Of a DNA stretch of 64,000 nt, positions 55,109-63,446 are shown piece after piece (the first letter of the stretch is position 1; the number at the start of each line of letters is the position of its first letter). Origin of the DNA: Bacteroidia bacterium (lineage in GTDB: Bacteria > Bacteroidota > Bacteroidia > J057 > JADKCL01); the NCBI GenBank assembly GCA_020635905.1, contig JACJYV010000006.1, positions 682,001 to 746,000 of the forward strand. Reading direction: 5' to 3'. The notes under the pieces were generated by a model. The model searched no databases, was not told the origin of the DNA, and was given only the letters and a program-made list of their open reading frames with translations. The position numbers were made by a program, and so were the translations under genes.

Positions 55109-55139
55109 CAAATGTAAGAAATTTAAGGCTTATTACCAA
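55109..55139 (-). promoter_or_regulatory. Bacteroidota-type promoter for unit A
   Basis: On the minus strand TTG, then 20 bases, then TACATTTG (55109-55116): a full match to the TTG/TAnnTTTG promoter with correct spacing. It gives a leader of about 245 bases before 54857. The AAATTTCTTACATTTG core is shared with 15791. Confidence 0.65.
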
Positions 55140-55502
55140 TAAATCGGCCCCACAAAGAACAAAATCGATTCAAAATTGCATAAAAAAGCCAATTTTCCAC
55201 CAAAACCTCCCCGGCTTTCATGTAAGAATTTTTGTCAATAATTAAGTTTTAATCAATATGATCTCAGCAAATCGAAAAATTCAGAATAAAAGGGCGAAGT
55301 TTCGCCCCCCCTGGTTGCACATGCGCCCAATCATAGTGGAAGACGGGTTAAAATGACACTCATGCAATCTCAATATCCTCCATTGGGGTTGCGTGACCCC
55401 AAAACCCTTGAAAAATCGCTCAGGCGATAGTTATCCGGACAAAAATCCGCCTGCCTGAATCCCCTTCAATTCAAATGATCATTAATAATGAAGAAACCTA
55501 TT

Positions 55503-55510
55503 TATCTTTG
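55503..55510 (+). promoter_or_regulatory. -7 box candidate for iaaA
   Basis: TATCTTTG fits TAnnTTTG and lies 23 bases before the ATG at 55534. No good TTTG sits at the expected distance upstream, so this is a partial match. Confidence 0.4.
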
Positions 55511-55533
55511 AGGCAAATATTCAACTAAACCCC

Positions 55534-56466
55534 ATGAATAAAATTGCCATTGCCATTCACGGTGGTGCCGGAACCCTGCTCAAATCGCACATCACCCCTG
55601 AGCAGGAAAAAGCCCACTTGACGGCTCTGCAGGAGGCCCTAACTGCCGGCCATCAGGTACTTCTGGACCGGGGAAGTTCCCTGGAAGCAGTGGAAAAAGC
55701 GGTAATCTCACTTGAAGATTGTCCGCTGTTTAATGCTGGTCGTGGCTCGGTATTTACAGCTGAGGGAAAACACGAAATGGATGCAAGTATGATGGAAGGG
55801 AAGAACCTTAAGGCAGGGGCGGTAAGTGGAATTCATTCCGTCAAAAACCCCATTTCTCTATGCAGACTGGTGATGGAACAGACAGAACATGTGATGCTCA
55901 GCGGAATGGGGGCAATCGAATTTGCCCTGAAAATGAACGTGCCCATGGAAACTGAGGACTGGTTTCACAGTGATTTTCGCTATAACCAATGGCAGGAAAT
56001 CAAAGGGACGAATCATTTTCAACTGGATCATACCATCGATCCTGATCACAAATTCGGCACCGTGGGTGCCGTAGCCCTGGATGTTCACGGCAACCTGGCT
56101 GCGGCCACTTCCACTGGCGGCATGACCAATAAAAAATATGGCCGGGTAGGCGACAGCCCCATCATTGGCGCAGGCACCTATGCCAATAACCAGACCTGCG
56201 CCGTTTCCTGCACAGGCAACGGGGAATTTTTTATCCGGGGGGTGGTGGCTTACGACATTTCCTGCCTGATGCAGTACAAAGGCCTCAGTCTCAAAGAGGC
56301 TGTCGGGGAGGTCATTCACGGACGGGAACTGATACGGCAGGGAGACGGCGGGCTGATTGCCCTGGACGCCAACGGCAACATTGAAATGCCCTTCAACTCA
56401 GCGGGCATGTACCGCGCTTGTGTCCATCCAGACGGCAAAATAGAAGTCGCAATTTTCGGACAATAG
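55534..56466 (+). CDS. iaaA: isoaspartyl peptidase / L-asparaginase (Ntn hydrolase)
   Basis: 310 residues, normal length for plant-type asparaginases. Visible family motifs: HGGAGT near the N-terminus, FNAGRGSVFT (66-75), MDASMMEG, and GTVGAV with Thr176, the expected nucleophile exposed when the precursor cuts itself into alpha and beta chains. ATSTGGMTNK and GAGTYANN form the substrate pocket in relatives. It has no signal peptide, so it acts in the cytoplasm. It hydrolyses beta-aspartyl dipeptides. Beside cyanophycinase and cyanophycin synthetase, its likely substrate is beta-Asp-Arg, giving aspartate and arginine. It is convergent with cyanophycinase, with 29 bases between the stops. Confidence 0.93.
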   Translation: MNKIAIAIHGGAGTLLKSHITPEQEKAHLTALQEALTAGHQVLLDRGSSLEAVEKAVISLEDCPLFNAGRGSVFTAEGKHEMDASMMEGKNLKAGAVSGIHSVKNPISLCRLVMEQTEHVMLSGMGAIEFALKMNVPMETEDWFHSDFRYNQWQEIKGTNHFQLDHTIDPDHKFGTVGAVALDVHGNLAAATSTGGMTNKKYGRVGDSPIIGAGTYANNQTCAVSCTGNGEFFIRGVVAYDISCLMQYKGLSLKEAVGEVIHGRELIRQGDGGLIALDANGNIEMPFNSAGMYRACVHPDGKIEVAIFGQ

Positions 56467-56495
56467 CCCCCAATCAACAATCAGAAGCCGATTTC

Positions 56496-57365
56496 TTACA
56501 TAAATTCCGCATTCAGCGGCAGGACCCGGATGCTGCGATCTTCGAGGTGAAAACCGTCACTGTTGCTCAGGGTATGTACAATCAGGTTGGTCAGGGTCAT
56601 GGGAGTGCCCGTTTGCAAAATCCGCTCGTTATTGTGAATCAATTGCCCGGGATCCATGAAAATCGCCATCCCGGAGCCAATCACGGTGCAATCATTGCCA
56701 TTTTTGATGATCAGGCCCGTATCTTCTGATAAGCCTACCCCGATCAGATGGGGGAAACGGGCCACAGCTTCGGCCAGGCGGCCGAAACGGCCGCGACGGA
56801 TAAAATGGGAGTCAATAATCAACCCGGGAATGAATCCCATCCCCTCCCGCATCAAAACTGCACCCTTGAACATGGACTCAGCGCTGCTCCCTCCCATGAT
56901 CATTTCTGAAGACATGCACATTGCTCCTGCGCTGGTGCCGGCAATCACAAATTTCTCGGTCAAATAGCGCTCTTTCAAAACATGGTGCATCCTTGAACCA
57001 CCAATTTTATCAACAATCTGAGACTGATCCCCGCCCGTAAACATCACACAATCGGCCTGCTCGATCCACTTCACATAGTCCTTGCTGTCAGAATGAACCC
57101 GACTCTGCACCTGCAAAATTTTCACTTTGGAACAACCCAGATTATTGAAGGCCTGCAGATAATTTCTGCCCACTTCGACCGGGATACTGGAAGCTGTAGG
57201 TATCACCACAAAACTGGAATCACGTCCCCCGCTTTCCCTTACCACGTGAGCCAAAATCCCATCCGTGACGAAATCCAGGACATATTTTTCCTGCACGTCA
57301 ATGCCTTTGTCTTCATTTCCCCCGATCGGAATTAAGGTGCCTTTTGGCTGGATTTGCCCACTCAT
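56496..57365 (-). CDS. cphB: cyanophycinase
   Basis: 289 residues from the ATG at 57365 (MSGQIQPKGTLIPIGGNEDK); the frame extends upstream to 57653 but would overlap the divergent cphA, and the extra residues lack similarity to the family. Peptidase S51 features: GGNEDKG at the start, FTGGDQ (109-114), and the nucleophile motif GTSAGAM with Ser145, followed by IDSHFIRRGRFGRL and GVGLSEDTG. It cleaves cyanophycin to beta-Asp-Arg dipeptides. No signal peptide, so it is the cytoplasmic type. It is divergent from cphA (117 bases between starts) and convergent with iaaA. Confidence 0.93.
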   Translation of the reverse strand: MSGQIQPKGTLIPIGGNEDKGIDVQEKYVLDFVTDGILAHVVRESGGRDSSFVVIPTASSIPVEVGRNYLQAFNNLGCSKVKILQVQSRVHSDSKDYVKWIEQADCVMFTGGDQSQIVDKIGGSRMHHVLKERYLTEKFVIAGTSAGAMCMSSEMIMGGSSAESMFKGAVLMREGMGFIPGLIIDSHFIRRGRFGRLAEAVARFPHLIGVGLSEDTGLIIKNGNDCTVIGSGMAIFMDPGQLIHNNERILQTGTPMTLTNLIVHTLSNSDGFHLEDRSIRVLPLNAEFM

Positions 57366-57389
57366 AAAAAATATCGTTTTGAATTTTGT

Positions 57390-57397
57390 CAAAATTA
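57390..57397 (-). promoter_or_regulatory. -7 box candidate for cphB
   Basis: On the minus strand TAATTTTG fits TAnnTTTG and lies 25 bases before the ATG at 57365. A TTTGTTGG lies about 22 bases further upstream. Confidence 0.45.
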
Positions 57398-57451
57398 GTA
57401 ATTTATCGCTTAGTAGCCCCAACAAACAAAGTCTTTCAATTGAATTACACT

Positions 57452-57459
57452 TACCTTTG
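57452..57459 (+). promoter_or_regulatory. -7 box candidate for cphA
   Basis: TACCTTTG fits TAnnTTTG, 23 bases before the ATG at 57483. The upstream TTTG box is not clear. With the minus-strand box at 57390 it makes a compact divergent promoter for making and degrading cyanophycin. Confidence 0.45.
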
Positions 57460-57482
57460 GTAAAAATCCCTACTTCATATTC

Positions 57483-60137
57483 ATGGAAATACTTGCAATA
57501 AACGCGATGCGCGGCCCCAATTACTGGTCCATCCGCCGCCACAAACTCATTGTCATGGTGCTGGATCTTCAGGAACTGGAAGAAATGCCCACCAATAAGA
57601 TCGATGGTTTCTATGAACGGCTGCAGGAAATGTTTCCCAGCATGTATGAGCACAGGTGCTCAGAAGGCGCCCCGGGGGGCTTTTTTCACCGGGTAAAGGA
57701 AGGCACCTGGATGGGGCACGTAATCGAGCACATCGCGCTGGAAATCCAGACCCTGGCCGGCATGGATGTGGGATTTGGGCGTACCCGCGATTACGGTGAA
57801 AAGGGAGTTTACCATGTGGTATTTGCCTACGAAGAAGAAAAAGTAGGCCGTTTTGCCGCCCGTTCTGCCGTAAAAATTGCCGAAGCGCTGATTGCAGGCA
57901 CACCTTACGACCTGGCTGCGGACATTCAGGAAATGCGCGAGATCCGCGAAGCGGAAAGACTTGGTCCCAGCACGGGTTCCATCATCGAGGAGGCCCAGGC
58001 CCGTGGTATTCCGTGGATCCGTCTGAACAAATATTCCCTCTGCCAATTGGGCTACGGGGCCAATCAAAAAAGGGTGCAGGCCACGGTCACCAGCCAGACT
58101 TCTAGCATTGGAGTGGAAATTGCCTGTGACAAGGAAGATACCAAATACCTGCTGGAACAGGCCGAAGTGCCAGTGCCCAAAGGGGAAATTATCCGCACCG
58201 AGCGCGGGCTGGAAGACGCCATTCGCTCCATTGGCTACCCAGTGGTTTGCAAGCCCATCAATGGCAACCACGGACGGGGCATCACGGCCAACATTAAAAA
58301 CTGGGAAGATGCAGTAGTGGCATTCAATGCGGCCAAGGCCGTTTCCTCTTCTGTGATCGTGGAGAAATACATTGTGGGAGAGGATTATCGTCTGCTGGTC
58401 ATCAATTTCAAACTGGTGGCCGCGGCGAAAAGAACGGCTGCAAGTGTGGTGGGCGATGGAAAATCGACCGTGCAGCAACTGATTGACCTGGTCAATTCTG
58501 ATCCCCGCCGTGGCTACGGGCACGAAAAAGTGCTGACCGCCATCAAGGTGGATGCCATGACGGAAGGAATTCTCAAACAAAAAGGATACTCCACTGAAAC
58601 CGTGCTGGCCGAGGGAGAAGTGCTTAAACTGAAAGATACCGCCAATCTGAGTACGGGTGGTACGGCCGAGGACGTGACCGACATCGTGCATCCTTTCAAT
58701 GTGTTTATGGCTGAGCGCATCGCCCGCATCATTGATCTGGATATCTGTGGAATTGACATCATGACCACAGACATCAGCGTGCCTTTGAATGAAACTGGCG
58801 GTGCGATTCTGGAGGTAAATGCGGGACCTGGCTTCAGAATGCACCTGGCTCCCACCTCAGGGCTTCCCCGCAACGTGGCCGCACCCGTAATAGACATGCT
58901 GTACCCTCCCGGCAGCACGGCCAGAATTCCAATTGTATCCATCACGGGTACCAATGGGAAAACCACCACCACCCGACTGATCGCCCACATGGTGAAAATG
59001 AAGGGCTATAAAGTGGGTTATACCACCAGCGACGGGGTGTATATCCAGAATCGTCTCATGATGAGCGGGGATTGTACGGGACCGGCCAGCGCCGAATTCG
59101 TGCTCAAAGACCCCACGGTCAACTTTGCGGTGCTGGAAACAGCCCGTGGAGGGTTGCTGCGGGCGGGATTGGGCTTCCATCATTGCGACATTGGTATTGT
59201 GACCAACGTGGCTCCAGACCACCTGGGACTGAAGGGCATTCATACCATCGAGCAACTGGCCCGGGCCAAGGGAGTGATTCCCGAAACGGTGCTGCCCGAT
59301 GGCTACGCCATCCTCAATGCCGACGACGAACTCGTCTATAATATGCGGGAAAATGTGAAGTGCAAAGTTGCACTTTTCTCTATGGATGAAACCAATCCGC
59401 GGATTTTGGCTCATGCCAAAGAGGGTGGCATTTCTGCTATTTATGAAAACGGGTACATCACCATCTACAAAGGAGAATGGAAATTGCGGGTGACCAAAGC
59501 CGTGAATGTGCCCCTTACATTTGGCGGCAAAGCCCTCTTCATGATCCAGAATGTACTGCCCGCCGTGCTGACCGGCTACCTGCGCGGATTCCCGATTGAC
59601 GACATTAAGACCTCCATTGAGTCTTTCATTCCTTCGCCCTCACAAACCCCAGGGCGTTTGAATATGTTTTCCTTCAAAAACTTCCGCGTTTTGCTGGATT
59701 ATGCCCATAATCCTGCCGGGCTCAAGGCCCTGCAACACCTGGTGGACAACCTGGAAGGCAGTCCCAAGGTAGGGATCATCGCTGGAATTGGTGATCGCCG
59801 GGTAGAGGACAACCAGGAAATGGGCCGCATCGCAGCTGAAATGTTTGATGAAATCATCATCAGACAGGACAAAAACCTGCGGGGTAAGACCGAGGAAGAA
59901 TTGATTGGGATGCTGAAAAGCGGGATTCTTTCACATGATCCCAACAAAAAGCTGACCATAATTCCCTCAGAAAGCGAGGCCATTACCCACGCTATTACCC
60001 ATGCCCGCCCAGGCTCACTGATCGTGGTATGCAGCGACGTGGTGCCTGCTGCACTGGAACTGGTGATGAAGTTCAAGGAAGAGGAGGCCAATCGCCTGTA
60101 TGAATTCAGCAAAGATGAAATTCCGAATTTGAGTTAG
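57483..60137 (+). CDS. cphA: cyanophycin synthetase
   Basis: 884 residues, normal for the family. The N-terminal domain (to about 160) includes HVIEHIALEIQTLAGMDVGFGRTR. The ATP-grasp domain (about 200-470) has PVVCKPINGNHGRGI, EDYRLLVIN, GGTAEDVTD and AILEVNAGPGFRMH, and adds aspartate. The Mur-ligase-like domain (about 480 to the end) has the P-loop GTNGKTTTTRL near 488-494, NVAPDHLGLKGI, and LLDYAHNPAGL in its last third, and adds arginine to the aspartate side chain. The product is the storage polymer multi-L-arginyl-poly-L-aspartate. It does not overlap the LysM gene 160 bases downstream. Every motif I looked for is intact. Confidence 0.96.
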   Translation: MEILAINAMRGPNYWSIRRHKLIVMVLDLQELEEMPTNKIDGFYERLQEMFPSMYEHRCSEGAPGGFFHRVKEGTWMGHVIEHIALEIQTLAGMDVGFGRTRDYGEKGVYHVVFAYEEEKVGRFAARSAVKIAEALIAGTPYDLAADIQEMREIREAERLGPSTGSIIEEAQARGIPWIRLNKYSLCQLGYGANQKRVQATVTSQTSSIGVEIACDKEDTKYLLEQAEVPVPKGEIIRTERGLEDAIRSIGYPVVCKPINGNHGRGITANIKNWEDAVVAFNAAKAVSSSVIVEKYIVGEDYRLLVINFKLVAAAKRTAASVVGDGKSTVQQLIDLVNSDPRRGYGHEKVLTAIKVDAMTEGILKQKGYSTETVLAEGEVLKLKDTANLSTGGTAEDVTDIVHPFNVFMAERIARIIDLDICGIDIMTTDISVPLNETGGAILEVNAGPGFRMHLAPTSGLPRNVAAPVIDMLYPPGSTARIPIVSITGTNGKTTTTRLIAHMVKMKGYKVGYTTSDGVYIQNRLMMSGDCTGPASAEFVLKDPTVNFAVLETARGGLLRAGLGFHHCDIGIVTNVAPDHLGLKGIHTIEQLARAKGVIPETVLPDGYAILNADDELVYNMRENVKCKVALFSMDETNPRILAHAKEGGISAIYENGYITIYKGEWKLRVTKAVNVPLTFGGKALFMIQNVLPAVLTGYLRGFPIDDIKTSIESFIPSPSQTPGRLNMFSFKNFRVLLDYAHNPAGLKALQHLVDNLEGSPKVGIIAGIGDRRVEDNQEMGRIAAEMFDEIIIRQDKNLRGKTEEELIGMLKSGILSHDPNKKLTIIPSESEAITHAITHARPGSLIVVCSDVVPAALELVMKFKEEEANRLYEFSKDEIPNLS

Positions 60138-60298
60138 AGTTTCAGGCTGCTTTTTTATTGCTGAACGATCAATTTCAGCTGATTCAGGAATGTAAACCAA
60201 TATTCCCGGGCACCTTGTATTCTCCCAAGTTCTTTATTATCAAGCAGAAAGAAATGCGGATTTTGCACCATTCCAACAAAAATCCGTATATTCGAAAC

Positions 60299-61660
60299 AT
60301 GAAACAAACAGCCCTCAACGATACTCAGGCGAGGAGTAACCAGGGAGAGAATGCCCTGACCGCAGAAAAAGAAGAAACTCAGGGTGTGAGCCTGATGCCT
60401 CCTGCCTTTTCTCTGACCGCAGACAGCGGATTTCCTGTTCAACGGAAACAAGCGGCCAATTCTGGCCAGGTAGTACAAAGGGTGGCCACCCCTACAGTAC
60501 CCCGCGGAGGAGGAACTCATACCGTAGTTGCAGGAGATAATTTGTGGACTCTCGCCCGAAGATATTACGGCCACGGACCCTACTGGCAAAGGATAAAGGA
60601 TGCAAATCCAGATTTGGTTCATGGAAGAAGCCTCATTCACCCGGGAGCCGTGCTTACCATTCCAATCGTGGATGTGCCCATCCAGAATGCCCTTGACCGG
60701 GCACGTGGGGACCAGGGAGAGTTGCGGGACGTGGCAGAATTGATTCCACAGGAAAATTTCGATGTTTTTATGGCCGGTCTTACCCAGGATCAAATCGCGG
60801 CCCAGGGAGAATTCCTGCAAATGGTGGATTTGATGCGTCGAACAGGCATGACTATTGCTGAAATGGGAGAAGCGCAGCGGATATTTCTTGAAGGCCAGGC
60901 AGCCGCCGCGGGTCAGTCTGTGGGTGAGTATATTGCCGCGGAAACTGCCACCCGCGGATATGGTGGTGGAACCGCGACCTGGTGGCCCTCGCTTACCCCT
61001 GAGCAGCAGGCTGATTACGAAACCCGTTTCAGGGCAGTAGTGGATCAGCTGAGGGCAACCGCACCAGCCAATGTGCAGCAGGTTATTTCGACCGCAGAAA
61101 GCCAGGGAGGTGGATTTCGCTGGGCTCCCGAGCAATGTGAGATTTATGGTGCCTTTGGATACACCAATGGGGATTGGACTCTTTATGTGGGCCAACACTG
61201 GCTGGAAGCTGCTGAAGACAATCTGGAAAGAGTCTATGCAAATATTGCTCACGAAATGGGAGGGCATAATGAATATGGCAACGAACTGGGTTGGGATGTG
61301 ATGAGCGCAGCCCTGGATTCCATGCCAGAATCCGAACGGAATTTGGCCACCGCAGGTGGAAACAGCGTTTTCAGTGCCTACGGTTATATGGAAACTGAAA
61401 TCTGGGCCGAGTTGCGGGAACATGAATATGACCGGGCCGACAACCCAACTGACCACCCCTTCGAACATGCAGGAGCCACCACCGTTGAGAATGATGTTCA
61501 GCGACAACTTCAGCGCATTCAACACTCTTTCGCACCTGCAATTGCCGAGGCATTGGTCAGGAGCCTTTACCAACGGGCAAGCCACGACAGCAGAATAACC
61601 CCAGACGCACTTTCAAATTTTGCAATCAGAATCAGTAACGTTTTCGGATTTACGCCTTGA
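60299..61660 (+). CDS. LysM protein with HEXXGH metallopeptidase-like motif
   Basis: 453 residues from the ATG at 60299; an upstream in-frame start (60158) would add residues without similarity to anything I know. The polar N-terminus holds LMPPAFSLTAD and PVQRK, a style seen in Bacteroidota proteins linked to extracellular contractile injection systems. It lacks a Sec signal peptide. A LysM domain follows (about residues 73-122: THTVVAGDNLWTLARRYYG, then LIHPGAVLTIP). The C-terminal half has NIAHEMGGHNEYG, where HEMGGH fits the HEXXGH zinc motif of the M49 family, and about 50 residues on METEIWAELREHEYDRAD, which could supply the third ligand. A peptidoglycan-targeted or injected peptidase is inferred; the function is unproven. 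A TTTTG...TATATTCG pair (60261-60294) lies immediately before the ATG and would make a nearly leaderless transcript. Confidence 0.75.
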   Translation: MKQTALNDTQARSNQGENALTAEKEETQGVSLMPPAFSLTADSGFPVQRKQAANSGQVVQRVATPTVPRGGGTHTVVAGDNLWTLARRYYGHGPYWQRIKDANPDLVHGRSLIHPGAVLTIPIVDVPIQNALDRARGDQGELRDVAELIPQENFDVFMAGLTQDQIAAQGEFLQMVDLMRRTGMTIAEMGEAQRIFLEGQAAAAGQSVGEYIAAETATRGYGGGTATWWPSLTPEQQADYETRFRAVVDQLRATAPANVQQVISTAESQGGGFRWAPEQCEIYGAFGYTNGDWTLYVGQHWLEAAEDNLERVYANIAHEMGGHNEYGNELGWDVMSAALDSMPESERNLATAGGNSVFSAYGYMETEIWAELREHEYDRADNPTDHPFEHAGATTVENDVQRQLQRIQHSFAPAIAEALVRSLYQRASHDSRITPDALSNFAIRISNVFGFTP

Positions 61661-62331
61661 AAATAATCTTTCCATTTATTTTTGTCCTTTTGATTTCCAA
61701 CTCCTGCAAGGCTCAAAACCCTGCCAAAGTGCCGGAAACCAACCCCCATTTTCTCATTATGGAAGCTCAAACAAATCAAAAACTTCAAGACAGTCTGAGA
61801 AATAACCTTGGCCAGCTTGCCAGTGAACACGGCGACCGCATTCTGGCCATTCAATGGCTGTCCAAACACCCACAGATCGCCCGGGCCCCACTCAGAGATA
61901 TTATTCTCGAACCAAATCAAACCTGGAAGGCAAGCGGGGCAATCAAGGCATTGGGCATGATTGGAGATGTGGAAGATGTGGTTTTTTTGCAGGAAATTCT
62001 CCAAAACAATCTCTCATTGTCCTTTGAAGCAGCCAGCGCACTGGCAAATATCAAAGAGGCCACTTCGCGGGAGGCATTACTGCAATTGACAGATCACCCC
62101 AATGAGTCAGTTGCTGCAAATGCTATCATAGGTTTGGGGCTCACTCAGGATGAAACTATGCGACCTCACCTGGAAAAATTGCTGGACAGCCCCTCCGCCA
62201 CCCTTCGCTGGAAAGCCGTGCATGCAATCGGACTTTTGGGGACAGGTAGTTCGGAAGCTTTGCTTAGAAAACTTTCCCAAACAGATCCTGATCAGAATGT
62301 CAGGACCAAAATCAATTCCGTTTTGAAATGA
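61657..62331 (+). CDS. HEAT-repeat lipoprotein candidate
   Basis: 224 residues. The start is TTG at 61657, which overlaps the previous stop (TTGA); it is chosen because it yields an export signal, MKIIFPFIFVLLISNSC, with a cysteine in lipobox position though the box is imperfect. The next ATG (61759) would remove the signal. The body is alpha-helical HEAT or PBS-lyase-type repeats: KASGAIKALGMIGDVEDVVF, SFEAASALANIKEATSREAL, SVAANAIIGLGLTQDETMRP, LRWKAVHAIGLLGTGSSEAL. Such repeats bind proteins. Coupled translation with the LysM protein suggests they work together, perhaps as its inhibitor or immunity partner; this is inference only. Confidence 0.8.
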   Translation: MKIIFPFIFVLLISNSCKAQNPAKVPETNPHFLIMEAQTNQKLQDSLRNNLGQLASEHGDRILAIQWLSKHPQIARAPLRDIILEPNQTWKASGAIKALGMIGDVEDVVFLQEILQNNLSLSFEAASALANIKEATSREALLQLTDHPNESVAANAIIGLGLTQDETMRPHLEKLLDSPSATLRWKAVHAIGLLGTGSSEALLRKLSQTDPDQNVRTKINSVLK

Positions 62332-62358
62332 ACGGGGAATCAGATTACTTTGCCGCCT

Positions 62359-63024
62359 ATGGCACATCTGTTCAAATCCAATAAGGATATTTCACCTCCC
62401 ATGTTCAAAAACGGGTTCGTGGATTATTTCTCGCGGGTGCACTTTTCCATTCCCCTCTTCATCTTCTTACCTGTGCTGGCCCTGCTCACGTACCGTTCGC
62501 TGGGGGTGCTGGAAATTGAGTTTATACCCTTTACTGGTACGGTTGTCGCAGGATTGCTCTCCTGGACTTTGTTTGAATATGCCATTCACCGCTGGTTATT
62601 TCACTGGCATCCCAAAGCCAAATGGGGTGCAAGGTTGCACTTTATTGTGCACGGAGTGCACCACGACTATCCCAACGACACCCATCGCCTGGTGATGCCT
62701 CCTGCAGTAAGTATTGGCCTTTCTTTAATTTTCTTCACCGCATTTTACCTGGTTTTTGGTCCTGTTTGGAGCCACCCTGTCTTTGTGGGATTCGGACTGG
62801 GGTATTTATTCTATGACATGACCCATTATGCGGTGCACAATCTGAAATTCAATAACAAATACTTCAAAACGGTACAAAAGCACCACATGTACCACCATTA
62901 CAAAAACCCCAATGCAGGATTTGGTTTCACTTCGAAATTCTGGGACTGGGTTTTCCGTACCCGTCAAAGCGACGTGGCCAAAAGGGAGACAAAAGCGTTA
63001 AAACAAACGGAATCAGCTCATTAA
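62359..63024 (+). CDS. fatty acid hydroxylase superfamily membrane protein
   Basis: 222 residues from ATG 62359; a TTG at 62350 is also possible. Several hydrophobic segments are visible (IPLFIFLPVLALL, TGTVVAGLLSWTLF, VSIGLSLIFFTAFYLVFG, PVFVGFGLGYLFY). The diiron histidine clusters of the family are present in order: HRWLFH, HGVHHDYPND, HYAVH, HHMYHHYKNP. The pattern is nearest to fatty acid 2-hydroxylases (Scs7/FA2H type) acting on sphingolipid or lipid acyl chains. Sphingolipids occur in many Bacteroidota, so lipid 2-hydroxylation is a fair inference. It follows the lipoprotein gene by 27 bases and ends four bases into the convergent gene 63021-63368. Confidence 0.88.
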   Translation: MAHLFKSNKDISPPMFKNGFVDYFSRVHFSIPLFIFLPVLALLTYRSLGVLEIEFIPFTGTVVAGLLSWTLFEYAIHRWLFHWHPKAKWGARLHFIVHGVHHDYPNDTHRLVMPPAVSIGLSLIFFTAFYLVFGPVWSHPVFVGFGLGYLFYDMTHYAVHNLKFNNKYFKTVQKHHMYHHYKNPNAGFGFTSKFWDWVFRTRQSDVAKRETKALKQTESAH

Positions 63025-63368
63025 TCGAGGGATTCCTTCGCCAGTTTCTCCAGCTTTCGTTCGCGGAAAAATAAAAACAGGGGAAAGGCGCAGGCCAGGG
63101 CTCCCAAAAGGGTCAGAGGAATAAAAATCCACCAGTGCTTCATTTTCAGGCGAATGGCCTCAGGAATGTACCAGGCAAAAAAGGTCAGGCAGACCACCAG
63201 AATATCCACGGAGATGGATTTTGCAGGCAGAGTGGTTTGGGTTAGGGCAATAAATTCCAGCAGGGAGGAATCTGGAGAAGTGAGGGAAAACTGGATGTTA
63301 TAATAGTAAGTAAGGCAAATTCCGGCCAGAGACAAGAGCAGGAAAAGGTACTTTTTGGAGGATTTCAT
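63021..63368 (-). CDS. DUF2834 membrane protein
   Basis: 115 residues with three hydrophobic segments (YLFLLLSLAGICLTYYY, VDILVVCLTFFAWYI, WIFIPLTLLGALACAFPLFL) and the closing pattern PLFLFFRERKLEKL typical of the DUF2834 family. Function is unknown. It faces the hydroxylase gene and overlaps its end by four bases; the adjacent 63447 gene is divergent. Confidence 0.82.
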   Translation of the reverse strand: MKSSKKYLFLLLSLAGICLTYYYNIQFSLTSPDSSLLEFIALTQTTLPAKSISVDILVVCLTFFAWYIPEAIRLKMKHWWIFIPLTLLGALACAFPLFLFFRERKLEKLAKESLD

Positions 63369-63404
63369 GGCTGAGGGGGAAAGGATTATTAAAAATAAAG
63401 TAAC

Positions 63405-63412
63405 TAAATTTG
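63405..63412 (+). promoter_or_regulatory. -7 box candidate for the 63447 gene
   Basis: TAAATTTG fits TAnnTTTG and lies 34 bases before the ATG. No clear TTTG is seen at 19-21 bases upstream. Confidence 0.35.
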
Positions 63413-63446
63413 TGACTCAAATCAGGTTTTCACAGAATTCAAATCC

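Larger units (their letters stand above)
54858..55533. other. divergent intergenic region with promoters and small hairpins
   Basis: No gene seen. It separates the minus-strand surface-protein block from the plus-strand genes. It holds the unit A promoter (55109), the iaaA promoter candidate (55503), and two short inverted repeats: GGGCGAA/TTCGCCC at 55292-55307 and TTGGGGT/ACCCCAA at 55383-55402. Neither has a T-run. Confidence 0.6.

Noticed and set aside
57366..57653. N-terminal extension of cyanophycinase
   Set aside because: It would run into the divergent cphA coding region and past both promoter boxes; ATG 57365 gives the normal family start.
57660..58844. 394-codon minus-strand frame
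   Set aside because: Antisense to cyanophycin synthetase; His-rich shadow without motifs.
60155..61585. 476-codon minus-strand frame
   Set aside because: It lies opposite the LysM protein, whose frame contains a clear LysM and HEXXGH motif. The minus-strand translation shows no domain.
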